A stretch of 64,000 nt of DNA from UBA5239 sp040391785 (GTDB lineage Bacteria; Verrucomicrobiota; Lentisphaeria; Victivallales; Victivallaceae): contig JBEBXH010000022.1 of the NCBI GenBank assembly GCA_040391785.1, forward strand, positions 1 through 64,000, read 5' to 3'. The position numbers were made by a program, and so were the translations under genes. Shown here piece by piece: positions 17,245-25,629 of this stretch (position 1 is its first letter; every line of letters begins with the position of its first letter). The notes under the pieces were generated by a model, which had not been told where the DNA came from, searched no databases, and saw only the letters and a list, made by a program, of their open reading frames with translations.

Positions 17245-17447
17245 TGGGCCGCTCGTCCGGGTCGCCGAAAAAGCATCGCAAGAAGCACAAAAATACCCTG
17301 TACGGTTATTCGCGCACGGAGAGTTTCAATCGCATTTCGGGGTTCACCGCCGTCGACACCAGCCCGCAGGTGGCCCGCAACCGCATCATTGCCACGTTGA
17401 TTGTGCTCGCCATTCTGCTGATTGGCCTCTACTTCGTCTTCCTATAA
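17244..17447 (+). CDS. 67-residue basic single-pass membrane protein
   Basis: A very basic N-terminus (SPKKHRKKHKNTL) is followed by a spacer and one C-terminal membrane helix (about 47-65). The start codon overlaps the stop of the coiled-coil protein gene (TGATG), and both proteins have C-terminal anchors, so they may form a complex. It converges with the esterase gene, with a 6-base overlap of the coding ends. No known family was recognised. Confidence 0.6.
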   Translation: MGRSSGSPKKHRKKHKNTLYGYSRTESFNRISGFTAVDTSPQVARNRIIATLIVLAILLIGLYFVFL

Positions 17448-18242
17448 AGAGTCGATAAAGCCGATGATGTCTTCGAAGGCTTCGCGCTGCTGGCGGCGGG
17501 TCAGGTCATAGAAAAATCCGTGCTCGGTCCGGGGGTAAACTTTCCATTGCGACTTGATCCCCAGACGGCGCAGCATGTCCACTACTTCCTGCGTCATGGC
17601 GCCGGGGAACATGTGTTCGTTTTCGGCTTCCATGAAAAACAGCGCCGGGCTTCCGTCATTGATATAACGGCACGGCGAGAGCCGTTTGAATATGTCCGGG
17701 TGCTCCTCATAAGCCGCCCCGGCGATATCGACCATGGACGCCCAGATGTGCGGGAAAATATCTTCCCACGGTTCAAACGTCACCGGCGTTGCCTGCAACG
17801 CCGCGCCGATGGGCTTGACCCAGGCGTTTTTCAGTCCGGTCCCTTTGAATTCGCACGGTTCGCCGCACTCGCCGGGAGTCGTCAGGCTGACCATGGCATT
17901 GAGGTGCGCCCCGGCGGAACTGCCGTGGGTGAAAATTTTCAACGGACGGTTCAGCTCCTTCAGTTTGGAAATAAACAAATCATAGCCGCAGCGGATGTCG
18001 AAAATCTGTTCAAAAGCACTGACGCCGCCCAGCCGGTAATCCGTGGTGGCGCAGATAAAACCGCGGTTCATGTATTCTTCGATGATGTGGTAATAAATCG
18101 TGCGCGAACCGGCGCGCCAGCCGCCGCCGTGGACGAAAAACAGCGCCACATCCCGGCTCGGAGCCTCGGGGATAAAGAAGTCGATGACCCGCCCGTTGAC
18201 GATCGGCGTATCGAAAAAGACCGACTGAAACTCCAGGCTCAT
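17442..18242 (-). CDS. alpha/beta-hydrolase, esterase type
   Basis: 266 residues. The oxyanion motif HGGGW (about 40) and the nucleophile elbow GSSAGAH (about 115) place it with the hormone-sensitive-lipase/carboxylesterase side of the fold. A late EHGF supplies the catalytic histidine and EAENEH the likely acid. No signal peptide, so cytoplasmic. Its ATG overlaps the clpA stop, making it the last gene of the clp operon. The substrate is unknown. Confidence 0.85.
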   Translation of the reverse strand: MSLEFQSVFFDTPIVNGRVIDFFIPEAPSRDVALFFVHGGGWRAGSRTIYYHIIEEYMNRGFICATTDYRLGGVSAFEQIFDIRCGYDLFISKLKELNRPLKIFTHGSSAGAHLNAMVSLTTPGECGEPCEFKGTGLKNAWVKPIGAALQATPVTFEPWEDIFPHIWASMVDIAGAAYEEHPDIFKRLSPCRYINDGSPALFFMEAENEHMFPGAMTQEVVDMLRRLGIKSQWKVYPRTEHGFFYDLTRRQQREAFEDIIGFIDSL

Positions 18243-20548
18243 ACCAAGGCCTCGCGACGGGCTGCGGAGGTAATCCGGAACAGGATTTTGCCGTTGCGGA
18301 TATCCACCTTCACCTTGCCGCCGTGGGCCAGCCGTCCGAACAGGATTTCATCGGCCAGCTTTTCCTGCAGCGAAGAGCGGATCAGCCGTTCCAGCGGACG
18401 CGCGCCCATCTTCGGGTCGAACCCTTTATCGGCGAACCAATCCACCGCTTCATCGGTCAGCGTGAGCTTGATGTTGTGGTCGTTCAGACTCAGTTGCAGC
18501 TGGGCGATGAACTTGAAGACGATCTTGCGCATGAGTTCCTGTGACAGACGGTTGAAGAAAATGATACCGTCAAGGCGGTTACGGAATTCCGGGCTGAAAT
18601 ACTTCTCCACTTCCTTGCGGGTGGAGTTCTCCGGCCGGATTTCGTCGCCGAACCCGATCAGCGGCGCGTCGAGCTGGCGTGCACCGACGTTGCTGGTCAT
18701 GATGACGATGGCATTGCGGAAATCCGCCTTGCGGCCATTGTTATCCGTCAGCGTGCCGTAGTCGAAAATCTGCAGCAGGATGTTGTAAATGTCGGAATGC
18801 GCCTTCTCGATTTCGTCGAGCAGCAACACGCAGTGTGGCGTCCGCAGCAACGCCTCGGTCAACAATCCGGATTGCTCGAACCCGACGTATCCCGGCGGGC
18901 TGCCGATCAGCTTGGACACCGTATGTTTCTCCGAATATTCGCTCATGTCGAAACGGATGAACTGAATGCCGAGTTTCTCCGCCAGCTGCCGTGCCAGCTC
19001 GGTTTTACCGCAGCCGGTCGGACCGCAAAAGAGGAAAGAGCCCATCGGCTTCAAGTGGCTGCCGATCCCGGCCCGCGCGATTTTCACCGCCGAGGTGACC
19101 CCGGACACGGCATCGTCCTGCCCGTAAATCACGGTTTTCAGCTCGGTTTCGAGATTGCGCAGCTTGACGTTGTCGCTGGCGGTGACCCGCGAGGGCGGCA
19201 CGTTTGCCATGGATGCTACCACATCCTCGACGGCCTGCACCCGGATGACCGGGTCCTTGTGACTGTCCAGCAGCGCGTTGCGCGCCCCGGCCTCGTCCAT
19301 CACGTCAATGGCCTTGTCCGGCAGGAAGCGGTCATTGAGGTGGCGGCAGGAAAGGATCACAGCCTGCTCGACCGCCTCGTCGTCGAATTTGACGTCATAA
19401 AATTTCTCATAATACGGCTTCAAACCGCGCAGAATTTCGATCGCCTCCGCCTGCGAAGGCTCGGGCACGTCGATCTTCTGGAAGCGGCGGCTGAACGCCT
19501 TGTCTTTCAAAATATGATTTTTGTAATCATCGTAGGTGGTTACCCCGATGCATTTGATGGAGCCATTCGCCAGAGCCGGTTTGAGGATGTTCGAGGCATC
19601 CAGCGAGCCGCTGCTGACCGAGCCCGCGCCGACCACCACGTGGAGCTCGTCCACAAACAGGATCGCCCGCTCGACTTTGCTCAGTTCGTCGATCACCTTC
19701 TTCAAGCGCTCTTCGAATTCGCCGCGGAACTTGGTACCGGCGACCAGCGCGCCCATGTCCAAAGCCCAGATGTCATAATCGCGGAGCCGCTCCGGCGTGC
19801 GGTTGTTGGCGACTTCCAGCGCCAAGCCTTCCACAATGGCGGTCTTGCCGACACCGGCTTCCCCCACCAGCACGGGATTATTTTTCTTGCGGCGGCAGAG
19901 GACCTGCATGGTACGTTCCAGCTCGCGCTTGCGGCCGATGATCGGGTCGATCTTGCCCTGGCGCGCCAGTTCGGTCAGGTTTACCGCATATTTTTTAGTG
20001 TGGCGAAACGGTCCCTTGTCGGGGCGCTTTTCGTCGCCTTCCTCTTCGTCTTCGTCGTCGAACTGGAAGAGGGCTTCGATTTCTTCGTCACTGTCCGAAT
20101 AGAAATCGTCGCTGCTGATTTCGTCGACCACCCGGCTCTTGCTGACTTCCTCTTTCTTCAACAGATAAGTGGCGAAGGATTTGTCTTCATCAAAAAAGCT
20201 CATAAAAACATCGATCACCCCGATCACGGGTTTCTGAACGGCGGCCGCCCGCTGCAGCGCCCGGGTGAGCATCCGGTTCAGCGCCACGGACTCCACGGGC
20301 ATAACCTGGACATTGACTTTTTCCAGGCGCTCATCAAGAAATTTCCACAGGGCATTGCGCATTTCATACAGGTCGACGCCGAGGTTGTCGAGGAGCATGC
20401 TGATTTTGGCGTCGTTACACAGCGCCGCCAGCAAGTGCTCCGGCAGAATCATTTCATGGGGAAATTCCCGCGCGAAATCGGCGGACTGGCTCAACACCGC
20501 CCGCAATTCTTCCGAGGGCTGCGGCATGTTGTTCTTGTTGTTGGACAT
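18239..20548 (-). CDS. clpA: ATP-dependent Clp protease ATP-binding subunit ClpA
   Basis: 769 residues. ClpA unfolds substrates and feeds them to ClpP. The N-domain (1-140) is followed by a very acidic linker (about 143-176), AAA-1 with Walker A GEAGVGKT (229-236) and Walker B ILFVDE, and AAA-2 with GPTGCGKT (509-516) and LLLDEIEKAH. IGF at 631-633 matches the ClpP-docking loop. The absence of a long middle domain excludes ClpB. It sits 3 bases after clpS, the usual adaptor arrangement. The linker is longer and more acidic than I would expect. No clpP lies in the window. Confidence 0.93.
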   Translation of the reverse strand: MSNNKNNMPQPSEELRAVLSQSADFAREFPHEMILPEHLLAALCNDAKISMLLDNLGVDLYEMRNALWKFLDERLEKVNVQVMPVESVALNRMLTRALQRAAAVQKPVIGVIDVFMSFFDEDKSFATYLLKKEEVSKSRVVDEISSDDFYSDSDEEIEALFQFDDEDEEEGDEKRPDKGPFRHTKKYAVNLTELARQGKIDPIIGRKRELERTMQVLCRRKKNNPVLVGEAGVGKTAIVEGLALEVANNRTPERLRDYDIWALDMGALVAGTKFRGEFEERLKKVIDELSKVERAILFVDELHVVVGAGSVSSGSLDASNILKPALANGSIKCIGVTTYDDYKNHILKDKAFSRRFQKIDVPEPSQAEAIEILRGLKPYYEKFYDVKFDDEAVEQAVILSCRHLNDRFLPDKAIDVMDEAGARNALLDSHKDPVIRVQAVEDVVASMANVPPSRVTASDNVKLRNLETELKTVIYGQDDAVSGVTSAVKIARAGIGSHLKPMGSFLFCGPTGCGKTELARQLAEKLGIQFIRFDMSEYSEKHTVSKLIGSPPGYVGFEQSGLLTEALLRTPHCVLLLDEIEKAHSDIYNILLQIFDYGTLTDNNGRKADFRNAIVIMTSNVGARQLDAPLIGFGDEIRPENSTRKEVEKYFSPEFRNRLDGIIFFNRLSQELMRKIVFKFIAQLQLSLNDHNIKLTLTDEAVDWFADKGFDPKMGARPLERLIRSSLQEKLADEILFGRLAHGGKVKVDIRNGKILFRITSAARREALV

Positions 20549-20551
20549 CAG

Positions 20552-20854
20552 CTATTCCTCCTCCATCAGGCACTGCAAGGGAAAATTGTTGGCCTGGGCC
20601 ATCATGACCACCTGCGCCACCTTGGTTTCCGCGACATTATGCGGGTAAACCCCACATATCGCACTGCCTTTTTCATGTATATTGAGCATCATCGTCCGGG
20701 CTTCCTCAAAGGACTGGTGAAAAACCTGCATCAGGACCACCACCACAAACTCCATGGTGGTGACATCATCATTAAGCAGAATCACTTTATACCACGGCGG
20801 TTCCACCGCCTCTACCATGATCTTTTCAGCTGTTTTGCCGTGAACTTGCGCCAT
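20552..20854 (-). CDS. clpS: ClpS adaptor for ClpA
   Basis: 100 residues. ClpS delivers N-degron proteins to ClpA. The binding-pocket motif is intact: VILLNDDVTTMEFVV (about 24-38), and the following MLNIHEKG matches the family. A basic N-terminal extension of about 20 residues would be the tail that enters ClpA. Its start lies inside the end of the upstream membrane-protein gene (29-base overlap). Confidence 0.92.
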   Translation of the reverse strand: MAQVHGKTAEKIMVEAVEPPWYKVILLNDDVTTMEFVVVVLMQVFHQSFEEARTMMLNIHEKGSAICGVYPHNVAETKVAQVVMMAQANNFPLQCLMEEE

Positions 20855-21155
20855 CGTTCGATTCCCCTCCTCCCCCGCACAAAGACTTCAATACCGACGC
20901 CTCGGCATACCGCAGCCAGCTGAGATGAAAAACCAAGCCCGCCGCCATCCAGCAGAACCCCAGCAACAGAAAAATGATCCACGCAATATTGCCGCCCACA
21001 AGCAGCAGCAGGCACAGCAGCCAGAACGCCGCCCCGATAAATATGCACAAGCCGCGCAGCAGCCAATACGAAACCTGTCTGCGGGACTCTTTGAACTTCA
21101 TATTTTTTGCCTGATCAATGACTTCCTTAATCTCTTTATCACTCAACAGCGCCAT
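20826..21155 (-). CDS. small two-helix membrane protein leading the clp operon
   Basis: 109 residues: a charged N-terminus, then two hydrophobic helices (about 30-52 and 57-78), then a polar tail with four consecutive glycines. GGAG lies 6 bases before the ATG. An A+T-rich region upstream has TATAAT (minus strand, 21184-21189). It overlaps clpS by 29 bases, so the clp genes are read from this promoter. No family recognised. Confidence 0.65.
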   Translation of the reverse strand: MALLSDKEIKEVIDQAKNMKFKESRRQVSYWLLRGLCIFIGAAFWLLCLLLLVGGNIAWIIFLLLGFCWMAAGLVFHLSWLRYAEASVLKSLCGGGGESNDGASSRQNS

Positions 21156-21294
21156 TTTGTCTCCAAAAAATATTTATTATATATTATAACCTATAATCGC
21201 GATTTTTAAAAGAGGGGAATTACAAATAACGACTTTTATTTCACTCAAACACGGTTATATTTCAGTAATAAATGATTTCACCAGAGGATAAATT

Positions 21295-22548
21295 ATGGAA
21301 CAGGCCCCGAAAGCCCTGCGGCTGCATATCGGGATTTTCGGCAGAACCAATGTCGGCAAATCCAGTCTATTGAACCTGATCAGCGGTCAACCCACCGCCA
21401 TCACCTCCCCCATCGCCGGAACCACCACCGACGTCGTCAGCAAGCCGATGGAGCTGCTGCCGCTCGGCCCGGTCGTATTCCTGGACACCGCCGGGCTGGA
21501 CGATGTCAGCGAGCTCGGCTCCGCCCGGCTCAAAAAGACCTATGCGGTATTCGGCCAGGCCGATATCATAACGCTGGTCACCGAGGCCGGGCAATGGGGC
21601 GAATCCGAGGAACAAATCGCCGCCGAGGCCCGGGCACGCAAAATTCCGCTGGTCACCGTCATCAACAAAAGCGACCTGCAGGCCCCCTCCCCGGAATTCC
21701 TCGACAAGATCCGGGCCCTGACCGGCGGCACGGTGATCACCGTCTCCAGCAGCAGTCCGGCCGGGCGCGACCGTTTCCTTAATGAGTATAAACAAGCGCT
21801 GATCGAGTTCTGCCCCGAAGATTTTCTGTCGCCGCCGCCCCTGATCGCCGACCTGGTCGCCCCCGGCGACGCGGTGGTGCTGCTGATTCCCATCGATCTG
21901 CAGGCTCCGAAAGGACGGCTGATTCTGCCTCAAGTGCAGACTCTGCGCGATGCATTGGACCACGACAACGTGGCGATCATGGTCAAGGAAACTCAATACG
22001 CCGCCGCGCTGGCTAACTTGAAAAAGCCTGCAGCATTAACCATTTGCGACTCACAGGTCGTTGATCTGATGGTCCGCGAAACGCCGCCGGAAATCACCTG
22101 CACGACCTTTTCGATCCTCTTCGCCCGGCTGAAGGGCGATATGGCGGAAATGGCCGCCGGTGCAGCCGCCATCGAGCGTCTGAAAATGTCAGGCGGGCGC
22201 GTCCTGATCGCCGAAGCCTGTACCCATCACGCCACCGAGGATGATATCGGCCGGGTGAAAATCCCGCGCTGGCTCCGGAAATATACCGGCCGCGACGACC
22301 TTGAAATCGAGGCTTTCGCCGGATGCAACTATCCGGAGGACCTGAGCAGTTATTCGCTGGTGATTCATTGCGGGGCCTGTATGCTCAACCGCCGTGCGGT
22401 TTTGTCCAGGGTCCAGCAGGCCCGGGCCGCCGGGGTGCCGATCACCAATTACGGCATGTGCATTTCATACTGCCAAGGCGTACTGCGCCGGGTGCTTTCA
22501 CCGTTCCCGGAAGCCCTGAAAGCATTCGAAGACGCTTCGCAACTCTAA
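21295..22548 (+). CDS. hydF: [FeFe]-hydrogenase maturation GTPase HydF
   Basis: 417 residues. HydF is the scaffold on which the 2Fe subcluster of [FeFe]-hydrogenase is built. The N-terminal GTPase has GRTNVGKSS (16-24), the DTAG and the NKSD motifs. The C-terminal cluster domain shows C309-x-H311, then H358-C359-x-x-C362, matching the HydF pattern CxHx(46-53)HCxxC with 46 residues between. A dimerisation domain lies between. hydE and hydG are not in the window, but this gene implies the cell makes [FeFe]-hydrogenase and lives anaerobically. AGAGGA precedes the ATG. Confidence 0.95.
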   Translation: MEQAPKALRLHIGIFGRTNVGKSSLLNLISGQPTAITSPIAGTTTDVVSKPMELLPLGPVVFLDTAGLDDVSELGSARLKKTYAVFGQADIITLVTEAGQWGESEEQIAAEARARKIPLVTVINKSDLQAPSPEFLDKIRALTGGTVITVSSSSPAGRDRFLNEYKQALIEFCPEDFLSPPPLIADLVAPGDAVVLLIPIDLQAPKGRLILPQVQTLRDALDHDNVAIMVKETQYAAALANLKKPAALTICDSQVVDLMVRETPPEITCTTFSILFARLKGDMAEMAAGAAAIERLKMSGGRVLIAEACTHHATEDDIGRVKIPRWLRKYTGRDDLEIEAFAGCNYPEDLSSYSLVIHCGACMLNRRAVLSRVQQARAAGVPITNYGMCISYCQGVLRRVLSPFPEALKAFEDASQL

Positions 22549-22554
22549 CTTAAA

Positions 22555-22638
22555 AGCAAATGAGACAAATGGGACCTTCTGGGACCTATGGGAATTCCCA
22601 GCCGTCTCCTATATGTCCTATACGTCCCATGTGTCCTA
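22555..22638. repeat. 9-10-base tandem repeats around a palindrome
   Basis: Units such as TGGGACCTTC and TGGGACCTAT on the left and GTCCTATAC, GTCCCATGT, GTCCTATA on the right (inverted) flank the palindrome TGGGAATTCCCA (22589-22600). The array lies between the convergent hydF and DUF308 genes and can fold on itself. It may be a terminator or a dispersed repeat. Confidence 0.55.
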
Positions 22639-22639
22639 T

Positions 22640-22679
22640 AAAAAAAATGAGGGGAACGGCGATTTCTGCCATTCCCCTC
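22640..22679 (-). terminator. intrinsic terminator of the DUF308 gene
   Basis: Read leftward, GAGGGGAA (22672-22679) pairs with TTCCCCTC (22649-22656), with GGC/GCC pairs inside the loop, and is followed by eight T (22640-22647). Confidence 0.85.
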
Positions 22680-22695
22680 GAAAGAGATCGAAGTA

Positions 22696-23430
22696 TTATT
22701 TGCCTTTCTTGGCGCTCGAGATACGGATCTGAGTTTTGTAGAGCTCGTCTTTGGCTTTTTCCAGTTCGACTTTGGTCTTTTCCAGTCTGATCTGGGTCTT
22801 GTAGAGTTCTTCCTGTTCCACAAGGGCAACTTCAGTCGGAGGTGCAACCAGCTTATGCATGAAGCAACCGATGATAATCGTGAAGAAACCGCAGGCAATC
22901 AGCAGGATTCCAGCCATGGTGATCGCGATCATACCGATGGTAAACGGCATGATCAAAACCAGCAGTCCGATCAGGAAGTAAAAAACTACCGAAATCCCAA
23001 CAAAGGATTTGTGATCTTCTCCGCCGGGGATGAAAAGCAGAAGCACATGAGCCACGCCCATGATGATAAACCATGCGCTGATGAACCAAAATGCCAGAGA
23101 ATTCAAATCCGCATCCATCATCAGCAGAGCTTTGTCAACGACAGGCTTCAGGGTCACCACGACGGCGAGAGCCCCGAGGACAATGACCAGGATGGGATAA
23201 ACCCAGCGGTAAGCGCCTTCGGTGTCAGCCACTTGATAACGGAAAGCTCCGAGACCATTGACGATCAACAGCGCCCCCATCGCCCAGAGGATGTAGTTCA
23301 GATACTGTACCGGCAAAAACAGCGCTATCCCAAAGAGTGCGATCAGTGATCCACGAAAGATCAGATTCTGCTTGGAAAAGCCGTTTAAGAAGTTGCTGCC
23401 GATAATTGGAATTCTATATGGTTGTTTCAT
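22696..23430 (-). CDS. DUF308 (HdeD-like) membrane protein with repeated tail
   Basis: 244 residues with about six membrane helices in pairs, matching the DUF308/HdeD layout, members of which are linked to acid resistance in enterobacteria. The soluble C-terminal tail (about 200-244) is a charged helix in which ELYKTQIR occurs twice about 23 residues apart, a probable coiled coil. AGGAG lies 6 bases before the ATG at 23430, which is preferred over the ATG at 23436 that touches the AGGAG. Confidence 0.8.
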   Translation of the reverse strand: MKQPYRIPIIGSNFLNGFSKQNLIFRGSLIALFGIALFLPVQYLNYILWAMGALLIVNGLGAFRYQVADTEGAYRWVYPILVIVLGALAVVVTLKPVVDKALLMMDADLNSLAFWFISAWFIIMGVAHVLLLFIPGGEDHKSFVGISVVFYFLIGLLVLIMPFTIGMIAITMAGILLIACGFFTIIIGCFMHKLVAPPTEVALVEQEELYKTQIRLEKTKVELEKAKDELYKTQIRISSAKKGK

Positions 23431-23709
23431 AATCATCTCCTGATTGTTCTAAACTTATACTTTAAAATATCACAGATTATGCAAATTTCAATTCATTAAG
23501 GCGATTTCCGCACATTTTTTTTATGTAATTTATGATTTCGGTCATAAACATTACAGAGAGACCAGCGTTTTGAGGGGGAAATCATTCATTTCATCGAGGG
23601 ACCACTACTGCTCAAACGCACAAAATTTCGACTCCGGAAGGCGATTCGATTTGTATTTTCCCAGTTTTGCTGTAATATTCTCTATAAAATAAAGACAGAG
23701 AATCTCCAC

Positions 23710-24243
23710 ATGGAATCCGATCATTTTTTTTATAAATTGAAAAAAACCTTCATTCCCGGTTCGATCCGGGAGTTTTTTGTGCCCAGAATCACCCCTGTCT
23801 ATATTATAAGGGTGGTGGTGCTGGTCGTTTTCTGCCTGATCTTTTTCGGGGTATTCTTCACGCCGGTCCTGATCAGCGGCGGCAGCATGGAACCCACTTA
23901 CAGAAGCACCGGGGTCAATCTGGTTTACCGTTTCAAATTTTCCAGACGCGATCCTGCGCGCGGCGATATCGTGGTGATCCGCTACGATGACCGGGTCATG
24001 TACCTGAAACGGGTGGTCGGCCTGCCCGGCGAAGTGATCGAGTTCCGCAACGGCAAACTGTATGTAAATGACCACGAACAGGATGAACCATATGTGAAAT
24101 TGCCCTGTGATTGGAACCTGCCGCCGCGCAAGGTTGACGCAGGATATTATTATGCCGTGGGCGACAATCGCTCACAGCCAATCCGTCAGCACCGTTTCGG
24201 ACAGGTTTCACGCCGCCGCATCATAGGAGCGCCATTATGGTAA
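23710..24243 (+). CDS. lepB: signal peptidase I, QH variant
   Basis: 177 residues. Signal peptidase I removes leader peptides outside the inner membrane. One N-terminal helix (about 30-50) is followed by the catalytic serine S59 in SGGSMEPTY and the lysine K100 in YLKRVVGLPGE. The late GDNR box is present but continues SQPIRQHRFGQV rather than the usual DSRxWG; I believe this matches a subgroup seen in related bacteria, so it is probably not a frameshift. It overlaps the next gene by 7 bases. Confidence 0.85.
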   Translation: MESDHFFYKLKKTFIPGSIREFFVPRITPVYIIRVVVLVVFCLIFFGVFFTPVLISGGSMEPTYRSTGVNLVYRFKFSRRDPARGDIVVIRYDDRVMYLKRVVGLPGEVIEFRNGKLYVNDHEQDEPYVKLPCDWNLPPRKVDAGYYYAVGDNRSQPIRQHRFGQVSRRRIIGAPLW

Positions 24244-24755
24244 AAAAACAAATCATCAAAATAGTCATACTTCTGGTCCTGCTGGGGGCTGCCGGTTTCG
24301 CCGCATGGTATTTCCTTCTTAACCGGGAGACAGACGAAGCGCACATCCGCCGCGTCCTCAATGAAATCGTCGAGAACATCACCAAACGCGACGGCGACGG
24401 CACCACCCGCAACCTGATCAACTCCAAGGCATTGCCGAATTTCTTCACATCCCCCTGCAATGTCAGCCTGGGCGATTACATTGACAGCGGCTATTTCACG
24501 TCGGAAAGTATCACCAACAATTCAATGCGCGTACGTACGATGTTCCGGTCGATATCACCCTCGATCAAAGATCTTTATATTGTGGTCGATCCCAACGGCG
24601 AAAGCGCCGTCGCTGACTTTGCCGCCTCGGTCCGTGGCGTGCTCAGCAACGGCGAGCATGTGGACGGCGTCCGCGACCTCCGCTGCAAAATGGTTAAAAT
24701 CGAGGGAGACTGGAAAGTAAACAACGTCAATATCCGTGAAGTTCTGGAAAAATAA
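24237..24755 (+). CDS. membrane-anchored protein, NTF2-like
   Basis: 172 residues: a signal anchor (about 5-27), then an alpha/beta domain of about 140 residues. The pattern of an early helix (DEAHIRRVLNEIVENI) followed by strands and the ending KIEGDWKVNNVNI suggests the NTF2/SnoaL cone fold. The substrate or partner is unknown. It overlaps lepB and is 3 bases from mazG, so all three are cotranscribed. Confidence 0.7.
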   Translation: MVKKQIIKIVILLVLLGAAGFAAWYFLLNRETDEAHIRRVLNEIVENITKRDGDGTTRNLINSKALPNFFTSPCNVSLGDYIDSGYFTSESITNNSMRVRTMFRSISPSIKDLYIVVDPNGESAVADFAASVRGVLSNGEHVDGVRDLRCKMVKIEGDWKVNNVNIREVLEK

Positions 24756-24758
24756 GCT

Positions 24759-25559
24759 ATGGAAATGAAAGAGTGTTGTTACCCCGCCACCGCCGAAGGG
24801 CTGGTTGATGTATTGCGCAAGCTGAGGTCGCCGGAGGGTTGTCCCTGGGATCGCAAGCAAACCTATGAATCACTGAAAAGCACCCTGATCGAAGAAACCG
24901 CCGAATTTCTGGATGCGGTCGATGACGGTGATTATCCTCATATGAAAGAGGAACTCGGCGACATCATGATGAATCTGGTGTTTTTCGCCGTGATTGCCGA
25001 GGAACGCGGCGACTTCACGTTTCGTGACGCCATGCAGGAAATCATCACCAAGATGATCCGCCGCCACCCGCACGTATTCGGCGATGCCGAGGCGGAAAAC
25101 TCCGATCAGGTGATCGACCTCTGGGATGCAATCAAGAAAACCGAGAACCACCCGGGCCGGGAGTCCGTGCTGGACGGTATTCCGAGGGGGCTTTCCGGGT
25201 TGCTGCAGGCGGAAAAACTCCAGCGCAAGGCGGCCAAATACGGTTTTGACTGGGAAACTGAAGAGCAGATCGTCGATAAGATCGAGGAAGAACTCGTCGA
25301 AATCAAAGAAGCCATGATCGGCGGCGATGACGAAAAGATCAACGATGAGATCGGCGACCTGATTTTCGCAGTGGTCAACCTGGCGCGTTTCCGCAAAAAG
25401 GGTTCATCCGAAGATTTACTGCAGCGTACGATCCGCAAGTTCAATTCCCGTTTCCGCTACCTCGAACAGAAGCTGACGGGACAGGGAATTTCGCTGGAAG
25501 CGGCGACCATCGATCAGATGGAAGCGCTCTGGCAGGAAGCGAAATCAGTTAAGAGTTAA
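24759..25559 (+). CDS. mazG: nucleoside triphosphate pyrophosphohydrolase MazG
   Basis: 266 residues in the two-domain MazG form. The N-terminal domain starts with the family segment LRSPEGCPWDRKQT and carries EETAEFLDA and EELGDIMMNLVF; the second has EEELVEIKEA and DEIGDLIFAVVN. It hydrolyses non-canonical NTPs to NMP and pyrophosphate. The last codons (tca gtt aag agt) and the stop codon lie inside a GTTAAGA heptamer repeat, so the C-terminal residues are set by repeat DNA. Confidence 0.93.
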   Translation: MEMKECCYPATAEGLVDVLRKLRSPEGCPWDRKQTYESLKSTLIEETAEFLDAVDDGDYPHMKEELGDIMMNLVFFAVIAEERGDFTFRDAMQEIITKMIRRHPHVFGDAEAENSDQVIDLWDAIKKTENHPGRESVLDGIPRGLSGLLQAEKLQRKAAKYGFDWETEEQIVDKIEEELVEIKEAMIGGDDEKINDEIGDLIFAVVNLARFRKKGSSEDLLQRTIRKFNSRFRYLEQKLTGQGISLEAATIDQMEALWQEAKSVKS

Positions 25560-25625
25560 GAGAGAAAAGAGAAAAGAGAAGTTTGTAATTCTCAATTCTC
25601 AATTCTCAATTCTCAATTCTCAATT
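25547..25625. repeat. heptanucleotide tandem repeats between mazG and the GH2 gene
   Basis: Two GTTAAGA-type units at the mazG end are followed by purine-rich GAGAAAA units and then five perfect AATTCTC units (25587-25621) plus AATT. GAGAA in the first part can pair with TTCTC in the second, making a loose two-way hairpin between converging genes. Confidence 0.75.
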
Positions 25626-25629
25626 AAAA

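Noticed and set aside
18797..20923. A 708-codon open frame on the plus strand
   Set aside because: Antisense to clpA and clpS. Its openness follows from the high G+C at third positions of clpA codons.
23710..24243. A frameshift near the end of the signal peptidase gene
   Set aside because: The unusual GDNR continuation is followed by an in-frame family-like ending and a normal 7-base overlap with the next gene.
25587..25621. A CRISPR array
   Set aside because: The units are seven bases long with no spacers and no cas genes are in the window.
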